Of a DNA stretch of 64,000 bases, positions 28,060-43,615 are shown in pieces. The translations under genes and the position numbers were made by a program. Source of the stretch: Streptococcus sp. SK643 (GTDB taxonomy: Bacteria > Bacillota > Bacilli > Lactobacillales > Streptococcaceae); contig NZ_AJMM01000003.1 in assembly GCF_000259505.1 (NCBI RefSeq), forward strand, positions 27,477 through 91,476, in the 5' to 3' direction. The notes below the pieces were generated by a model, which made no database searches, was not told the origin of the DNA, and worked only from the letters and a program-made list of their open reading frames with translations. Numbering within the stretch: position 1 is the first letter of the stretch; each line of letters opens with the position of its first letter.

Positions 28060-29137
28060 AACAATTGGAATTATCGGTGGGGGTCAACTGGGGCAGATGA
28101 TGGCCATTTCTGCTATCTACATGGGGCACAAGGTTATCGCGCTGGACCCAGCAGCGGATTGCCCAGCCTCCCGTGTGGCGGAAATCATAGTGGCGCCTTA
28201 TAATGATGTGGATGCCCTCCGTCAGTTGGCGGAGCGTTGCGATGTTCTGACCTATGAGTTTGAAAATGTCGATGCTGACGGTTTGGATGCCGTCATTAAG
28301 GATGGACAGCTCCCTCAAGGTACCAATCTGCTTCGTATTTCCCAAAATCGTATTTTTGAAAAGAATTTTTTGTCAAATAAGGCTCAAGTAACGGTGGCAT
28401 CTTACAAGGTTGTGACCTCAAGTCAAGACTTGGCAGATATTGATCTGTCGAAAAACTATGTCCTCAAGACTGCAACTGGTGGCTACGACGGGCATGGGCA
28501 AAAGGTCATTCGCTCAGAAGCAGACTTGGAAGAAGCCTATGCACTAGCCGATTCAGCAGACTGTGTTTTGGAAGAATTTGTCAACTTTGATCTTGAAATT
28601 TCCGTCATCGTATCAGGAAATGGCAAGGATGTGACGGTGTTCCCAGTTCAAGAAAATATCCACCGTAACAATATCCTGTCTAAGACCATCGTACCAGCCC
28701 GTATTTCAGAAAGTCTAGCTGATAAAGCCAAAGCCATGGCGGTGCGAATTGCAGAACAGCTTAACCTGTCTGGAACCCTTTGTGTAGAAATGTTTGCGAC
28801 GGCTGATGACATCATTGTCAACGAAATCGCTCCGCGTCCACACAACTCAGGCCACTACTCAATCGAAGCCTGCGATTTCTCCCAGTTTGACACGCATATT
28901 TTGGGTGTTCTTGGAGCACCATTGCCAGCCATCAAACTGCATGCACCTGCTGTTATGCTCAATGTCCTCGGTCAGCATGTAAAGGCCGCTGAAAAATATG
29001 TCACAGAAAATCCAAGCGCCCACCTCCACATGTATGGTAAAATAGAAGCAAAGCACAACCGCAAGATGGGGCATGTGACTTTGTTTAGTGATGTGCCAGA
29101 TAGTGTGGAAGAGTTTGGGGAAGGGATTGATTTTTAG
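28046..29137 (+). CDS. purK: N5-CAIR synthetase
   Basis: ATP-grasp enzyme making N5-CAIR from AIR, bicarbonate and ATP, 363 residues. N-terminus [19 protein letters not shown], then [47 protein letters not shown]. The ATG at 28046, inside the purE end, gives the normal family start behind agaggag. Coupled translation with purE is likely. Confidence 0.96.
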   Translation: MSSSKTIGIIGGGQLGQMMAISAIYMGHKVIALDPAADCPASRVAEIIVAPYNDVDALRQLAERCDVLTYEFENVDADGLDAVIKDGQLPQGTNLLRISQNRIFEKNFLSNKAQVTVASYKVVTSSQDLADIDLSKNYVLKTATGGYDGHGQKVIRSEADLEEAYALADSADCVLEEFVNFDLEISVIVSGNGKDVTVFPVQENIHRNNILSKTIVPARISESLADKAKAMAVRIAEQLNLSGTLCVEMFATADDIIVNEIAPRPHNSGHYSIEACDFSQFDTHILGVLGAPLPAIKLHAPAVMLNVLGQHVKAAEKYVTENPSAHLHMYGKIEAKHNRKMGHVTLFSDVPDSVEEFGEGIDF

Positions 29138-29146
29138 GAGATGTCT

Positions 29147-29374
29147 ATGATTCAAATAATCGTTAATGCATTTGTTGAAAAGGATAAGACTGGAGCAGTT
29201 GTCGAAGTCTTGTTTGCTAGTGCTGACCAAGATAAGGTACAAGCTAAATATGAAGAACTAGCTGCACAATACCCTGAAAACTATTTAGCAATTTATGATT
29301 TACCATTGGATACCGATCTCAATGAATTCTCTCACTACCCATCCGTGTTTATTGGGAAAGAGGAGTTTGAATAG
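29147..29374 (+). CDS. Small conserved hypothetical protein
   Basis: 75-residue acidic soluble protein (MIQIIVNAFVEKDKTGAVVE...), which I recall as a streptococcal gene of unknown function normally found after purK. Two ATGs are possible (29141 and 29147); the second has the better distance from taggag. There are no motifs that suggest a function, and it contains no membrane segment. It lies nine bases after purK and is probably part of the same transcript. Confidence 0.75.
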   Translation: MIQIIVNAFVEKDKTGAVVEVLFASADQDKVQAKYEELAAQYPENYLAIYDLPLDTDLNEFSHYPSVFIGKEEFE

Positions 29375-29438
29375 GAAATATTAAAATACAATTTAATTGA
29401 TTTTTATTTCGAGTATTGATACTAGTTAGGGGTATAAA

Positions 29439-29993
29439 ATGAAAAAATATTTGAGATTTTTAGTAACAACAAGTGACTTGTCTAATTTTATTATCATTTT
29501 AGTTGCTCTATTTTTATCTTGTATAGGTACCTCAACTTTTTTCGATGGAAATATTGATTTAAATTCACGACTTCCTATTTTTTTGTATACTACTCTTGCC
29601 ACATTAGTATCATCTATACTTGATCCTATTTTAGAAATTCTAAAAGTTGAGTCTAAAAAGAAAAAACAGAAAGTAATATTATTGGGAATTATAGCTAGCT
29701 TAGCAACCTATTTTTATAGCTTTTATGATAATTCAATATTCGAGAATCTTCAGTCAATCTCGAAGCGAGGAGGTTTCTCGGCTGCATCTGTAGCGCTATT
29801 ATTATTTAATATGACTTATATAAACTATCAGCTACAAAAAATTAGAGAAGAAGAGTTAAACGAAGAGAAACGAAAACAACTTGAAGACAAACTAAAATCA
29901 AAAGCTACCCTAGAAGAAAAAAATGAGCTTGAAGAGCGTGTGTTAAAACTTGAAGAGCGTGTGTTAAAATTAGAAGGAAGAACGAATGAATAA
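29439..29993 (+). CDS. Unknown four-span membrane protein with C-terminal coiled coil
   Basis: 184 residues that I do not recognise. Four hydrophobic segments can be seen: residues about 16-33 (FIIILVALFLSCIGTST), 43-62 (LPIFLYTTLATLVSS), 77-94 (VILLGIIASLATYFYSF) and 112-128 (GFSAASVALLLFNMTY). A strongly charged coiled-coil tail follows (about 130-184) that ends in two exact copies of the heptad LEERVLK. The DNA is clearly more AT-rich than the pur genes around it. It overlaps the next gene by eight bases, so the two form a translational pair. A weak ribosome binding site (taggggt) precedes the ATG. The membrane anchor plus cytoplasmic coiled coil suggests it docks the partner protein. Confidence 0.7.
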   Translation: MKKYLRFLVTTSDLSNFIIILVALFLSCIGTSTFFDGNIDLNSRLPIFLYTTLATLVSSILDPILEILKVESKKKKQKVILLGIIASLATYFYSFYDNSIFENLQSISKRGGFSAASVALLLFNMTYINYQLQKIREEELNEEKRKQLEDKLKSKATLEEKNELEERVLKLEERVLKLEGRTNE

Positions 29994-31026
29994 ATTAGAA
30001 TTAAAATTGTCTTCGCAAAAAAGTGACGATACACTATATACGAATTGGCAAATTTCAAAATTATCTAATGATTTTAGTGAATTCTATTATAAATCGGTTT
30101 TATTACATGATATTTCTAACTATCTTGATCAAGGTGTTCTGAAAAAAGATGTTATTATTTTTAATTCATCTATAAAAATTAATAATCAATATACAAAATA
30201 TAGAAGTGCAGAGCTTGATTTGAATAATCCTACTGATGTTGTGAAGTTTTATCACTTGGGTTCTCCAATTTCTCTTTTTCCTAATAAACAAGTTTTAGTT
30301 TTACATGAGCTTTTTGAAGCTTATCGAGTGTATTTTTCCATTGCTAGTAAGTACAAGTTAAATTTAGGTAATAAGAGGGATGATTTATCGGAACTATTTA
30401 ATATCTCTAGAGAATCTTCAGATGTATTGTATTTCAGTTTTGTGAAGTTCTTTAGTGAGAAATTAACAGAGAATAACGAATTAGAAAGTGATAATAGAAG
30501 GAAGTGTCTTCAGGAAATACAATCTAAGTTTAAAATTAGAGATAATGAATTGATAGAATTATTCAATAGTTTTGATGAAAAGCAATTATCTAAGCAGTTT
30601 GATTATATATTTAACAGATTTGAACGCCCAATCGTTGGTATCAAGATGGAAGATGATAAAATTAAGCTCTTGGGAAATGAGTTCTTTGTACAATCAAAAT
30701 TTACTTATTTGAATGACCGTTTTTTGGAGACCAGGTCAATAAGCCAAAATAGTCCTTTAGAAATGATGCTTAAAATGTCATTTATAGTCGTCCCTTATTT
30801 GTGGCTTATTTTTAGAGAAAAAATTGATGTGATGAGAATGCAAAATCAAAATGATCAATTGGATCAAAAAATAGAAAGCTTAGATATAGAAATCAAAAAA
30901 CTAGAAAAGATTTCTGAAGACGAAGGTATTTCATTAAATCAATCAACTCCGTTACCTAATTTAAAAAAATCTGTAATACAAAAAGGTGAATCTGTACTAG
31001 ATGAACTTGAAGCAAAAGTAATGTAA
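29986..31026 (+). CDS. Unknown partner protein with C-terminal coiled coil
   Basis: 346 residues with no family I recognise. The body (1-250) is rich in Asn, Ser, Phe and Tyr and looks soluble, with segments such as [20 protein letters not shown] and [16 protein letters not shown] short hydrophobic stretch near 260-275 ([17 protein letters not shown]) may be a membrane or re-entrant helix. It is followed by a coiled coil ([20 protein letters not shown]) and a basic/acidic tail. Like its partner it is AT-rich, and it is translationally coupled to it. The pair is inserted between purK/small gene and purB. A stress or defence role is possible only by analogy of architecture. Confidence 0.7.
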   Translation: MNKLELKLSSQKSDDTLYTNWQISKLSNDFSEFYYKSVLLHDISNYLDQGVLKKDVIIFNSSIKINNQYTKYRSAELDLNNPTDVVKFYHLGSPISLFPNKQVLVLHELFEAYRVYFSIASKYKLNLGNKRDDLSELFNISRESSDVLYFSFVKFFSEKLTENNELESDNRRKCLQEIQSKFKIRDNELIELFNSFDEKQLSKQFDYIFNRFERPIVGIKMEDDKIKLLGNEFFVQSKFTYLNDRFLETRSISQNSPLEMMLKMSFIVVPYLWLIFREKIDVMRMQNQNDQLDQKIESLDIEIKKLEKISEDEGISLNQSTPLPNLKKSVIQKGESVLDELEAKVM

Positions 31027-31039
31027 GGAGAAACTAACA

Positions 31040-32338
31040 ATGATCAACCGTTACTCTCGCCCTGAAATGGCGAACATTTGGAGTGAAGAAAATAAATACC
31101 GTGCTTGGCTTGAGGTGGAAATCTTGGCTGACGAGGCATGGGCTGAGCTGGGTGAAATCCCTAAGGAAGATGTGGCTTTGATTCGTGAGAAGGCAGACTT
31201 TGACATCGACCGTATTTTGGAAATTGAGCAGGAGACTCGTCACGATGTGGTGGCTTTCACGCGTGCGGTTTCTGAAACGTTAGGGGAAGAGCGCAAGTGG
31301 GTCCATTATGGTTTGACTTCTACCGACGTGGTAGATACGGCCTATGGTTACCTCTACAAGCAGGCCAACGACATTATCCGTCGTGACCTTGAAAACTTCA
31401 CTAACATCATCGCTGATAAGGCTAAGGAGCACAAGTTCACTATTATGATGGGTCGTACCCACGGTGTGCATGCTGAGCCTACAACTTTTGGTCTGAAATT
31501 AGCAACTTGGTACAGCGAAATGAAGCGTAATATCGAGCGATTCGAGCATGCTGCTGCTGGTATTGAAGCTGGTAAAATCTCTGGTGCGGTTGGGAACTTT
31601 GCCAACATCCCACCATTCGTAGAGCAATATGTCTGCGATAAGCTTGGTATCCGTGCTCAAGAAATCTCTACACAGGTGCTTCCTCGCGACCTTCACGCTG
31701 AGTACTTTGCAGTTCTTGCTAGCATTGCGACCTCCATCGAGCGTATGGCGACTGAGATTCGTGGTTTGCAAAAATCTGAACAACGCGAAGTGGAAGAGTT
31801 TTTTGCCAAGGGACAAAAAGGGTCTTCAGCAATGCCTCACAAACGCAACCCTATCGGTTCTGAAAACATGACTGGTCTTGCGCGTGTTATCCGTGGTCAC
31901 ATGATTACGGCTTATGAAAACGTGGCTCTCTGGCATGAGCGTGACATCTCTCACTCATCAGCTGAGCGTATCATCACACCAGATACGACTATTTTGATCG
32001 ACTACATGCTTAACCGTTTCGGAAACATCGTTAAGAACTTGACGGTTTTTCCTGAAAACATGATTCGCAATATGCACTCAACTTTCGGTCTTATCTTTAG
32101 CCAACGTGCTATGTTGACCTTGATTGAGAAAGGGATGACCCGTGAGCAAGCCTATGACTTGGTGCAACCAAAAACAGCCTACTCTTGGGATAATCAAGTA
32201 GACTTTAAACCACTTCTAGAAGCAGATCCAGAGGTGACATCACGCCTCACACAAGAAGAAATCGACGAAATTTTCAATCCAGTTTATTACACTAAACGAG
32301 TGGACGATATCTTTGAGCGTCTTGGACTTGGCGACTAA
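31040..32338 (+). CDS. purB: Adenylosuccinate lyase
   Basis: Fumarase/aspartase superfamily enzyme acting twice in purine synthesis (SAICAR and adenylosuccinate cleavage). 432 residues, with [29 protein letters not shown] and the signature loop [18 protein letters not shown]. The ribosome binding site is aaggag. It follows the unknown two-gene cassette by 13 bases, so it may depend on readthrough from the purD promoter or on one inside the insertion. A terminator follows. Confidence 0.97.
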   Translation: MINRYSRPEMANIWSEENKYRAWLEVEILADEAWAELGEIPKEDVALIREKADFDIDRILEIEQETRHDVVAFTRAVSETLGEERKWVHYGLTSTDVVDTAYGYLYKQANDIIRRDLENFTNIIADKAKEHKFTIMMGRTHGVHAEPTTFGLKLATWYSEMKRNIERFEHAAAGIEAGKISGAVGNFANIPPFVEQYVCDKLGIRAQEISTQVLPRDLHAEYFAVLASIATSIERMATEIRGLQKSEQREVEEFFAKGQKGSSAMPHKRNPIGSENMTGLARVIRGHMITAYENVALWHERDISHSSAERIITPDTTILIDYMLNRFGNIVKNLTVFPENMIRNMHSTFGLIFSQRAMLTLIEKGMTREQAYDLVQPKTAYSWDNQVDFKPLLEADPEVTSRLTQEEIDEIFNPVYYTKRVDDIFERLGLGD

Positions 32339-32347
32339 TCATAAATC

Positions 32348-32376
32348 AAAAAAGCGAGAAATTCATCTCGCTTTTT
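32348..32376. terminator. Bidirectional terminator between purB and strH
   Basis: aaaaaagcgaga (32348-32359) pairs with tctcgctttttat (32366 on). A- and T-rich flanks serve both converging genes. Confidence 0.85.
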
Positions 32377-32396
32377 ATTGTTTCTCTAAAAGACTG

Positions 32397-36560
<4,164 letters not shown>

Positions 36561-36767
36561 TCATTTTATTATCTATCTAATAAAAAGTCAAGTAGCTTTT
36601 ATATAAGAACTATAATAAATGTAGAGAATTATAAAGTTTTGGTAAAAATCAAAAATATCAGTTAAACACATGAAAATGATATAATTTTTAACTTTTTTAG
36701 TAAAAATAGTCTAAATTAAGTAAATTAATGATATAGGGTTTTCATAATATCGTTTTCAGGTTATAGT

Positions 36768-36797
36768 AAAAAAGCCTAAGCAGTGCTTAAGCTTTTT
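36768..36797 (-). terminator. Terminator of the GntR regulator gene
   Basis: Imperfect stem between aaaaaagcctaag (36768-36780) and cttaagcttttt (36786-36797). On the minus strand it follows the regulator's stop and ends in a T run. It separates the regulator from strH. Confidence 0.7.
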
Positions 36798-36798
36798 A

Positions 36799-37515
36799 TT
36801 AGTGATCACGGTCACATGAAATAAATTTAATTTTGTAGTAATCAGCTCGTTTGTATGTTTCGCTGAAGGCGAGGACTTGACCAGTAGACTCTAGTCGAGT
36901 TGTCTTAGTTTGCAAAACAGTAGGGAATTGCTCGTCAACTCCGAGCACTGAAGCAGCATGTTCTGGAGTAGGAAATGCTATTTCATTGATTTCTTCAAAA
37001 TGTTCATCATTCATATGAATGTGGTAATCCAATTTAAAACGGTTATAGATTGAACTATAATATTCTAAGTTAGGATAATTTGCATTGATGTATTGCTCTG
37101 GGATATAAGATGTGTGGTAGATGTATGCGACACCATTAGTTTGACGTACACGTTCAATTTTGTAGTAGAATTGATCACCACGAAGTCCAAGTTTTTCTAA
37201 GTAGTTTAGTTTGTTTGCACGTTCGATCGAAAGAACAGTAACTTTGTCATCTTTGGTTTCGAAAACTTCTACATCAGAAAACTCTACGAGTTTATGCTTA
37301 CGTGCGCGTGAAACGAATGTCCCTTTCCCTTGTTGGCGGACAATATAGCCGTCTTTGGCAAGGTCGTTCAAGGCACGGACAACAGTGATCGAACTTACAT
37401 CATACATTGAAATCAATTCAGCTTCAGTGTAAAATTTATCTCCACTGGCGAATTGACCAGAGATGATTTTGTTCTTTAACTCGTCTTTAATATATTGATA
37501 CTTAGGAATTGCCAT
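36799..37515 (-). CDS. GntR-family (HutC/UTRA) transcriptional regulator of the bgaC operon
   Basis: 238 residues: an N-terminal winged helix (KYQYIKDELKNKIISGQFASGD, then YDVSSITVVRALNDLAKDGYI and RQQGKGTFVS) and a C-terminal UTRA ligand domain that binds a sugar phosphate in related proteins. The ATG at 37515 follows gaggtgaaaat; the open frame upstream to 37650 has no start signal. Divergent from bgaC across about 310 bases, it most likely represses the bgaC-PTS operon. A palindromic ttgtacaa at 37662-37669 in the shared region is a candidate operator, not proven. Confidence 0.9.
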   Translation of the reverse strand: MAIPKYQYIKDELKNKIISGQFASGDKFYTEAELISMYDVSSITVVRALNDLAKDGYIVRQQGKGTFVSRARKHKLVEFSDVEVFETKDDKVTVLSIERANKLNYLEKLGLRGDQFYYKIERVRQTNGVAYIYHTSYIPEQYINANYPNLEYYSSIYNRFKLDYHIHMNDEHFEEINEIAFPTPEHAASVLGVDEQFPTVLQTKTTRLESTGQVLAFSETYKRADYYKIKFISCDRDH

Positions 37516-37744
37516 ATTTTCACCTCGATTTTCTTTCTCCGTTAAAGATTTTACCATAAAAATCACAAGATTAACAGTTTTTTGAATAAAAAATTTAAGA
37601 TAATAAGCTATAAGGTTAATTTGTATAGGAATTATTATAAAACGATACATATTTATACTTGTTGTACAAATCTTACTACCTTTATGTATTATAAGTTTTT
37701 TTTTTGGAAAATTTAGTAAAAAATGAAAAAAATGTGAAAACCTA

Positions 37745-37802
37745 TTGACAAATGGAAGATATTCATGTATATTTACTATATCAACGAATGAAAGCGTAAA
37801 CT
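37745..37802 (+). promoter_or_regulatory. bgaC operon promoter and downstream cre-like site
   Basis: Consensus -35 TTGACA (37745-37750), 17-base spacer, and TATATT (37768-37773) with an upstream TG. tgaaagcgtaaact (37789-37802) fits the cre consensus at about 12 of 14 positions and lies just after the transcription start, where CcpA would block elongation. Confidence 0.75.
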
Positions 37803-37824
37803 TTAATTGTCAGAAGGTAGTATT

Positions 37825-39608
<1,784 letters not shown>

Positions 39609-39612
<4 letters not shown>

Positions 39613-40085
39613 CAATTGTAGGATGCCGTATCGATGGACGTTTGATCCACGGACAAGTAGCCAATCTTTGGGCTGGAAAACTAAATGTTTCACGTATTAT
39701 GGTTGTAGACGATGAAGTTGTCAACAACGACGTTGAAAAGAGTGGTTTGAAACTTGCGACACCACCAGGTGTAAAATTGAGTATTTTGCCAATTGAAAAA
39801 GCGGCAGCCAATATCCTTGCTGGAAAATACGATAGCCAACGACTCTTTATCGTGGCTCGTAAACCAGACCGCTTCCTTGGTTTGGTCGAAGCAGGTGTAC
39901 CACTTGAAACCCTTAATGTTGGGAACATGTCTCAAACACCAGAAACACGTGCCATCACACGTTCTATCAACGTAGTGGACAAGGATGTGGAAGATTTCCA
40001 CAAATTGGCAGAAAAAGGTGTTAAACTTACTGCTCAAATGGTTCCAAATGATCCAATTTCAGACTTTTTGAGCTTATTAAAATAG
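39609..40085 (+). CDS. PTS mannose-family EIIB component
   Basis: 158-residue cytoplasmic IIB domain of the mannose/sorbose class. The phosphorylated His lies in the conserved CRIDGRLIHGQVANLW near the N-terminus. It passes phosphate from IIA to the incoming sugar, here probably galactose, GalNAc or a Gal-containing disaccharide freed by BgaC. It overlaps the bgaC end (ATGA), with gggggaa as ribosome binding site. Confidence 0.93.
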
Positions 40086-40111
40086 GAAAAAATTTTTAGG
40101 AGGTCATTGTT

Positions 40112-41017
40112 ATGATACAATGGTGGCAAATTTTACTTCTCACTTTGTACTCAGCTTATCAAATCTGTGATGAGTTGACGATCGTTTCATCTGCAGGTTC
40201 CCCTGTATTTGCTGGTTTCATTACTGGTTTAATCATGGGAGATGTGACAACTGGTTTGTTTATCGGTGGTAGCTTGCAGTTGTTCGTACTTGGGGTAGGT
40301 ACCTTTGGTGGTGCTTCTCGTATTGACGCAACTTCTGGTGCGGTTCTTGCAACAGCATTCTCAGTTTCACAAGGAATTGCTACAGACCTTGCAATTACTA
40401 CAATCGCTGTACCAGTAGCAGCACTTTTGACTTACTTTGACGTACTTGGTCGTATGACTACTACATTCTTCGCACACCGTATTGATGCTGCGATTGAACG
40501 TTTCGATTATAAAGCAATCGAACGTAACTACCTTCTTGGTGCTCTTCCTTGGGCTCTTTCTCGTGCCCTTCCAGTCTTCTTTGCCCTTGCCTTTGGTGGT
40601 GCATTTGTACAAACAGTAGTTGACTTGGTTAAACAGTACCAATGGGTTGCAGATGGTTTGACTCTTGCAGGACGTATGCTTCCAGGTCTTGGATTTGCAA
40701 TCTTGCTTCGTTACCTTCCAGTTAAACGTAACCTTCACTACCTTGCTATGGGATTTGGTTTGACAGCTATGTTGACTGTTCTTTACTCATACGTAACAGG
40801 TCTTGGTGGCGCTGTTGCTGGTATCGTAGGTACTCTTCCTGCTGATGTTGCTGAAAAAATTGGCTTTGCTAACAACTTCAAAGGATTGTCTATGATTGGT
40901 ATCTCTATTGTAGGTATCTTCCTTGCAGTGCTTCACTTCAAAAATAGCCAAAAAGTAGCTGTAGCAGCACCTTCTACACCATCAGAAAGTGGGGAAATCG
41001 AAGATGACGAATTCTAA
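40112..41017 (+). CDS. PTS mannose-family EIIC component
   Basis: 301-residue membrane channel subunit with many hydrophobic spans. Family segments are GSPVFAGFITGLIMGD, GLFIGGSLQLFVLGVGTFGG and ATSGAVLATAF. With IID it forms the sugar permease. The ribosome binding site is aggaggt. The codon choice is strongly biased, as in a highly expressed gene. The end overlaps IID by 14 bases. Confidence 0.93.
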   Translation: MIQWWQILLLTLYSAYQICDELTIVSSAGSPVFAGFITGLIMGDVTTGLFIGGSLQLFVLGVGTFGGASRIDATSGAVLATAFSVSQGIATDLAITTIAVPVAALLTYFDVLGRMTTTFFAHRIDAAIERFDYKAIERNYLLGALPWALSRALPVFFALAFGGAFVQTVVDLVKQYQWVADGLTLAGRMLPGLGFAILLRYLPVKRNLHYLAMGFGLTAMLTVLYSYVTGLGGAVAGIVGTLPADVAEKIGFANNFKGLSMIGISIVGIFLAVLHFKNSQKVAVAAPSTPSESGEIEDDEF

Positions 41018-41825
41018 TTACAAACTAACAAAAGAAGATTTTAATCAAATCAACAAACGTAGCTTGTTTACTTTCCAATTAGGTTGGAACTACGAACGTA
41101 TGCAAGCGTCTGGATACCTTTACATGATCTTGCCTCAATTGCGTAAAATGTATGGGGATGGAACTCCTGAATTGAAAGAAATGATGAAAGTTCATACTCA
41201 ATTCTTCAATACTTCACCATTCTTCCACACAATTATCGCTGGTTTCGACCTTGCTATGGAAGAAAAAGATGGTGTTGGTTCAAAAGATGCCGTTAACGGT
41301 ATCAAGACAGGTTTGATGGGACCATTTGCTCCTCTTGGAGATACTATCTTTGGTTCACTTGTGCCTGCTATCATGGGTTCTATCGCAGCAACTATGGCTA
41401 TCGCTGGTCAACCATGGGGTATCTTCCTTTGGATCGCAGTTGCAGTTGCTTATGACATCTTCCGTTGGAAACAATTGGAATTTGCATACAAAGAAGGGGT
41501 TAACCTTATCAACAATATGCAAAGTACTTTGACAGCTTTGATTGACGCTGCATCTGTACTTGGTGTCTTCATGATGGGTGCTCTTGTAGCAACAATGATC
41601 AACTTTGAAGTTTCTTATAAATTGCCAATCGGTGAAAAATTGATTGATTTCCAAGACATCTTGAACTCAATCTTCCCACGCTTGCTTCCAGCAATCTTCA
41701 CTGCCTTTATCTTCTGGTTGCTTGGTAAGAAAGGCATGAACTCTACAAAAGCAATTGGTATCATCATTGCTCTTGCAGTAGGTCTTTCATTCATCGGTAA
41801 ATTCTTACTTGGAATGGGCGCATAA
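41004..41825 (+). CDS. PTS mannose-family EIID component
   Basis: 273-residue IID subunit. Family features are SLFTFQLGWNYERMQASGY, FFNTSPFFHTIIAGFDLAMEE-like and GLMGPFAPLGDTIFG. The ATG at 41004 lies inside the IIC gene; an upstream in-frame start at 40989 would lengthen the overlap and lacks a better site. It ends with a C-terminal membrane anchor. Confidence 0.92.
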   Translation: MTNSNYKLTKEDFNQINKRSLFTFQLGWNYERMQASGYLYMILPQLRKMYGDGTPELKEMMKVHTQFFNTSPFFHTIIAGFDLAMEEKDGVGSKDAVNGIKTGLMGPFAPLGDTIFGSLVPAIMGSIAATMAIAGQPWGIFLWIAVAVAYDIFRWKQLEFAYKEGVNLINNMQSTLTALIDAASVLGVFMMGALVATMINFEVSYKLPIGEKLIDFQDILNSIFPRLLPAIFTAFIFWLLGKKGMNSTKAIGIIIALAVGLSFIGKFLLGMGA

Positions 41826-41828
41826 TTT

Positions 41829-42233
41829 ATGGTTAAATCATTAATTTTGGTGAGTCATGGTCGCTTCTGTGAAGAACTTAAAGGTAGCACAGAAATGATT
41901 ATGGGCCCACAAGAAAATATTCATGCGGTAGCTCTTCTTCCAGAAGATGGCCCAGAAGATTTTACTGCAAAATTTGAAGCTGCTATTGAAGGTTTGGATG
42001 ATTTCCTAGTCTTTGCGGATCTTCTCGGTGGAACACCATGTAACGTGGTAAGCCGTTTGATCATGGAAGGTCGTGATATTGACCTTTACGCAGGGATGAA
42101 TCTTCCAATGGTGATTGAATTTATCAATGCGAGCCTTACAGGTGCAGATGCGGACTATAAGAGCCGTGCTGCAGAAAGTATTGTGAAAGTTAATGACCTG
42201 TTAGCGGGCTTCGATGATGACGAAGATGAATAA
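41829..42233 (+). CDS. PTS mannose-family EIIA component
   Basis: 134-residue cytoplasmic IIA protein that takes phosphate from HPr. The active His is in ILVSHGRFCEEL at the N-terminus, and DLLGGTPCNVVSRL is the usual second loop. The gene starts three bases after IID. A long hairpin follows it. Confidence 0.93.
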   Translation: MVKSLILVSHGRFCEELKGSTEMIMGPQENIHAVALLPEDGPEDFTAKFEAAIEGLDDFLVFADLLGGTPCNVVSRLIMEGRDIDLYAGMNLPMVIEFINASLTGADADYKSRAAESIVKVNDLLAGFDDDEDE

Positions 42234-42279
42234 GATGTGACAACGTGAAAATCGTTAGAGCATTTTATATAAAATATAC

Positions 42280-42308
42280 ATGGGAATGGGGCTTACTCCC
42301 ATTCCCAT
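42280..42308 (+). terminator. Strong hairpin between EIIA and agaS
   Basis: 11-bp perfect stem atgggaatggg (42280-42290) with cccattcccat (42298-42308), followed by a weak T tract. It may be a partial terminator or an RNA-stability element that lowers expression of agaS and galM relative to the PTS genes. Confidence 0.5.
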
Positions 42309-42332
42309 ATTTAATAGAAAAAGAGGGATTCG

Positions 42333-43499
42333 ATGCTAAATTATACAAAAGAAGACTTACTTAAATTGGGGGCAGAAATTACGACACGTGAAATCTACCA
42401 ACAGCCTGATGTATGGAAAGAAGCTTTTGAGGCTTATCAAGCAAAACAAGAAGAGGTTGCGGCTTTCTTAAAAGGAATCGCTGATAAACATGACTATATC
42501 AAGGTTATCTTGACAGGTGCTGGGACTTCTGCTTATGTGGGAGACACTTTGGTACCTTACTTTAAGGAAGTTTATGACGAACGTAAATGGAATTTCAATG
42601 CCATCGCGACAACTGACATCGTTGCCAATCCAGAAACTTATCTTAAAAAAGATGTAGCGACGGTTCTTGTGTCATTTGCACGTAGTGGTAACTCTCCTGA
42701 GAGTGTTGCAACTGTTGACTTGGCTAAAGCCTTGGTGGATGATCTTTACCAAGTGACGATTACTTGTGCTGCAGAAGGGAAATTAGCTCTCCAGGCACAT
42801 GGCGATGAACGTAATCTCTTGCTATTACAACCTGCTGCTTCAAATGACGCTGGCTTTGCCATGACATCTAGCTTTACTTCTATGATGTTGACAGCTCTCT
42901 TGGTCTTTGATCCAACAGAATTTGCTGTTAAAGCTGAACGTTTTGAAGTTGTATCTAGTCTTGCCCGTAAAGTTCTAGACAATGCAGAAGATGTCAAAGA
43001 ACTTGTTGACCTAGACTTTAACCGTGTCATCTATCTAGGCGCTGGTCCTTTCTTTGGTCTTGCTCATGAAGCTCAGCTCAAGATTTTGGAATTAACAGCT
43101 GGTCAAGTTGCGACTATGTATGAAAGCCCAGTCGGCTTCCGTCACGGTCCAAAATCATTAATTAACGAAGATACAGTCGTTTTAGTCTTTGGTACAACGA
43201 CAGATTACACTCGTAAGTACGACTTGGACTTGGTTCGTGAAGTTGCGGGTGATCACATTGCTCGCCGTGTTGTGCTTTTGAGTGATCAAGCCTTTGGTCT
43301 TGAAAATGTAAAAGAAGTTGCGCTTGGTTGTGGTGGTGTCTTGAACGATATTTACCGAGTATTTCCATACATCGTTTACGCTCAACTCTTTGCTTTATTA
43401 ACTTCACTCAAAGTGGAAAATAAACCAGATACACCATCACCTACTGGTACAGTAAACCGAGTGGTACAAGGTGTGATCATTCACGAATATCAAAAGTAA
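42333..43499 (+). CDS. agaS: AgaS-like SIS-domain sugar isomerase/deaminase
   Basis: 388 residues with two SIS domains: ILTGAGTSAYVGDTLVPYF with FARSGNSPESVATVD in the first, and YLGAGPFFGLAHEAQLKILE with YESPVGFRHGPKSLI in the second. AgaS relatives deaminate and isomerise galactosamine-6-phosphate. Its place after a galactosamine-type PTS fits GalNAc/GalN use, but the substrate is inferred. The ribosome binding site is agagggatt. Confidence 0.88.
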   Translation: MLNYTKEDLLKLGAEITTREIYQQPDVWKEAFEAYQAKQEEVAAFLKGIADKHDYIKVILTGAGTSAYVGDTLVPYFKEVYDERKWNFNAIATTDIVANPETYLKKDVATVLVSFARSGNSPESVATVDLAKALVDDLYQVTITCAAEGKLALQAHGDERNLLLLQPAASNDAGFAMTSSFTSMMLTALLVFDPTEFAVKAERFEVVSSLARKVLDNAEDVKELVDLDFNRVIYLGAGPFFGLAHEAQLKILELTAGQVATMYESPVGFRHGPKSLINEDTVVLVFGTTTDYTRKYDLDLVREVAGDHIARRVVLLSDQAFGLENVKEVALGCGGVLNDIYRVFPYIVYAQLFALLTSLKVENKPDTPSPTGTVNRVVQGVIIHEYQK

Positions 43500-43545
43500 G
43501 ACTGCGTTTATAGATTCTTGATAAGAGGATTTGTATATCATCAGG

Positions 43546-43581
43546 CAAACCATAGATTGTGAATGGACTTTCTATGGTTTG
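43546..43581 (+). terminator. Hairpin between agaS and galM
   Basis: caaaccatag (43546-43555) pairs with ctatggtttg (43572-43581); a moderately T-rich tail follows. Possible attenuating terminator. Confidence 0.45.
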
Positions 43582-43615
43582 TTTGCTTAATAGAATTAGG
43601 AAGAAGGAGAAACGA

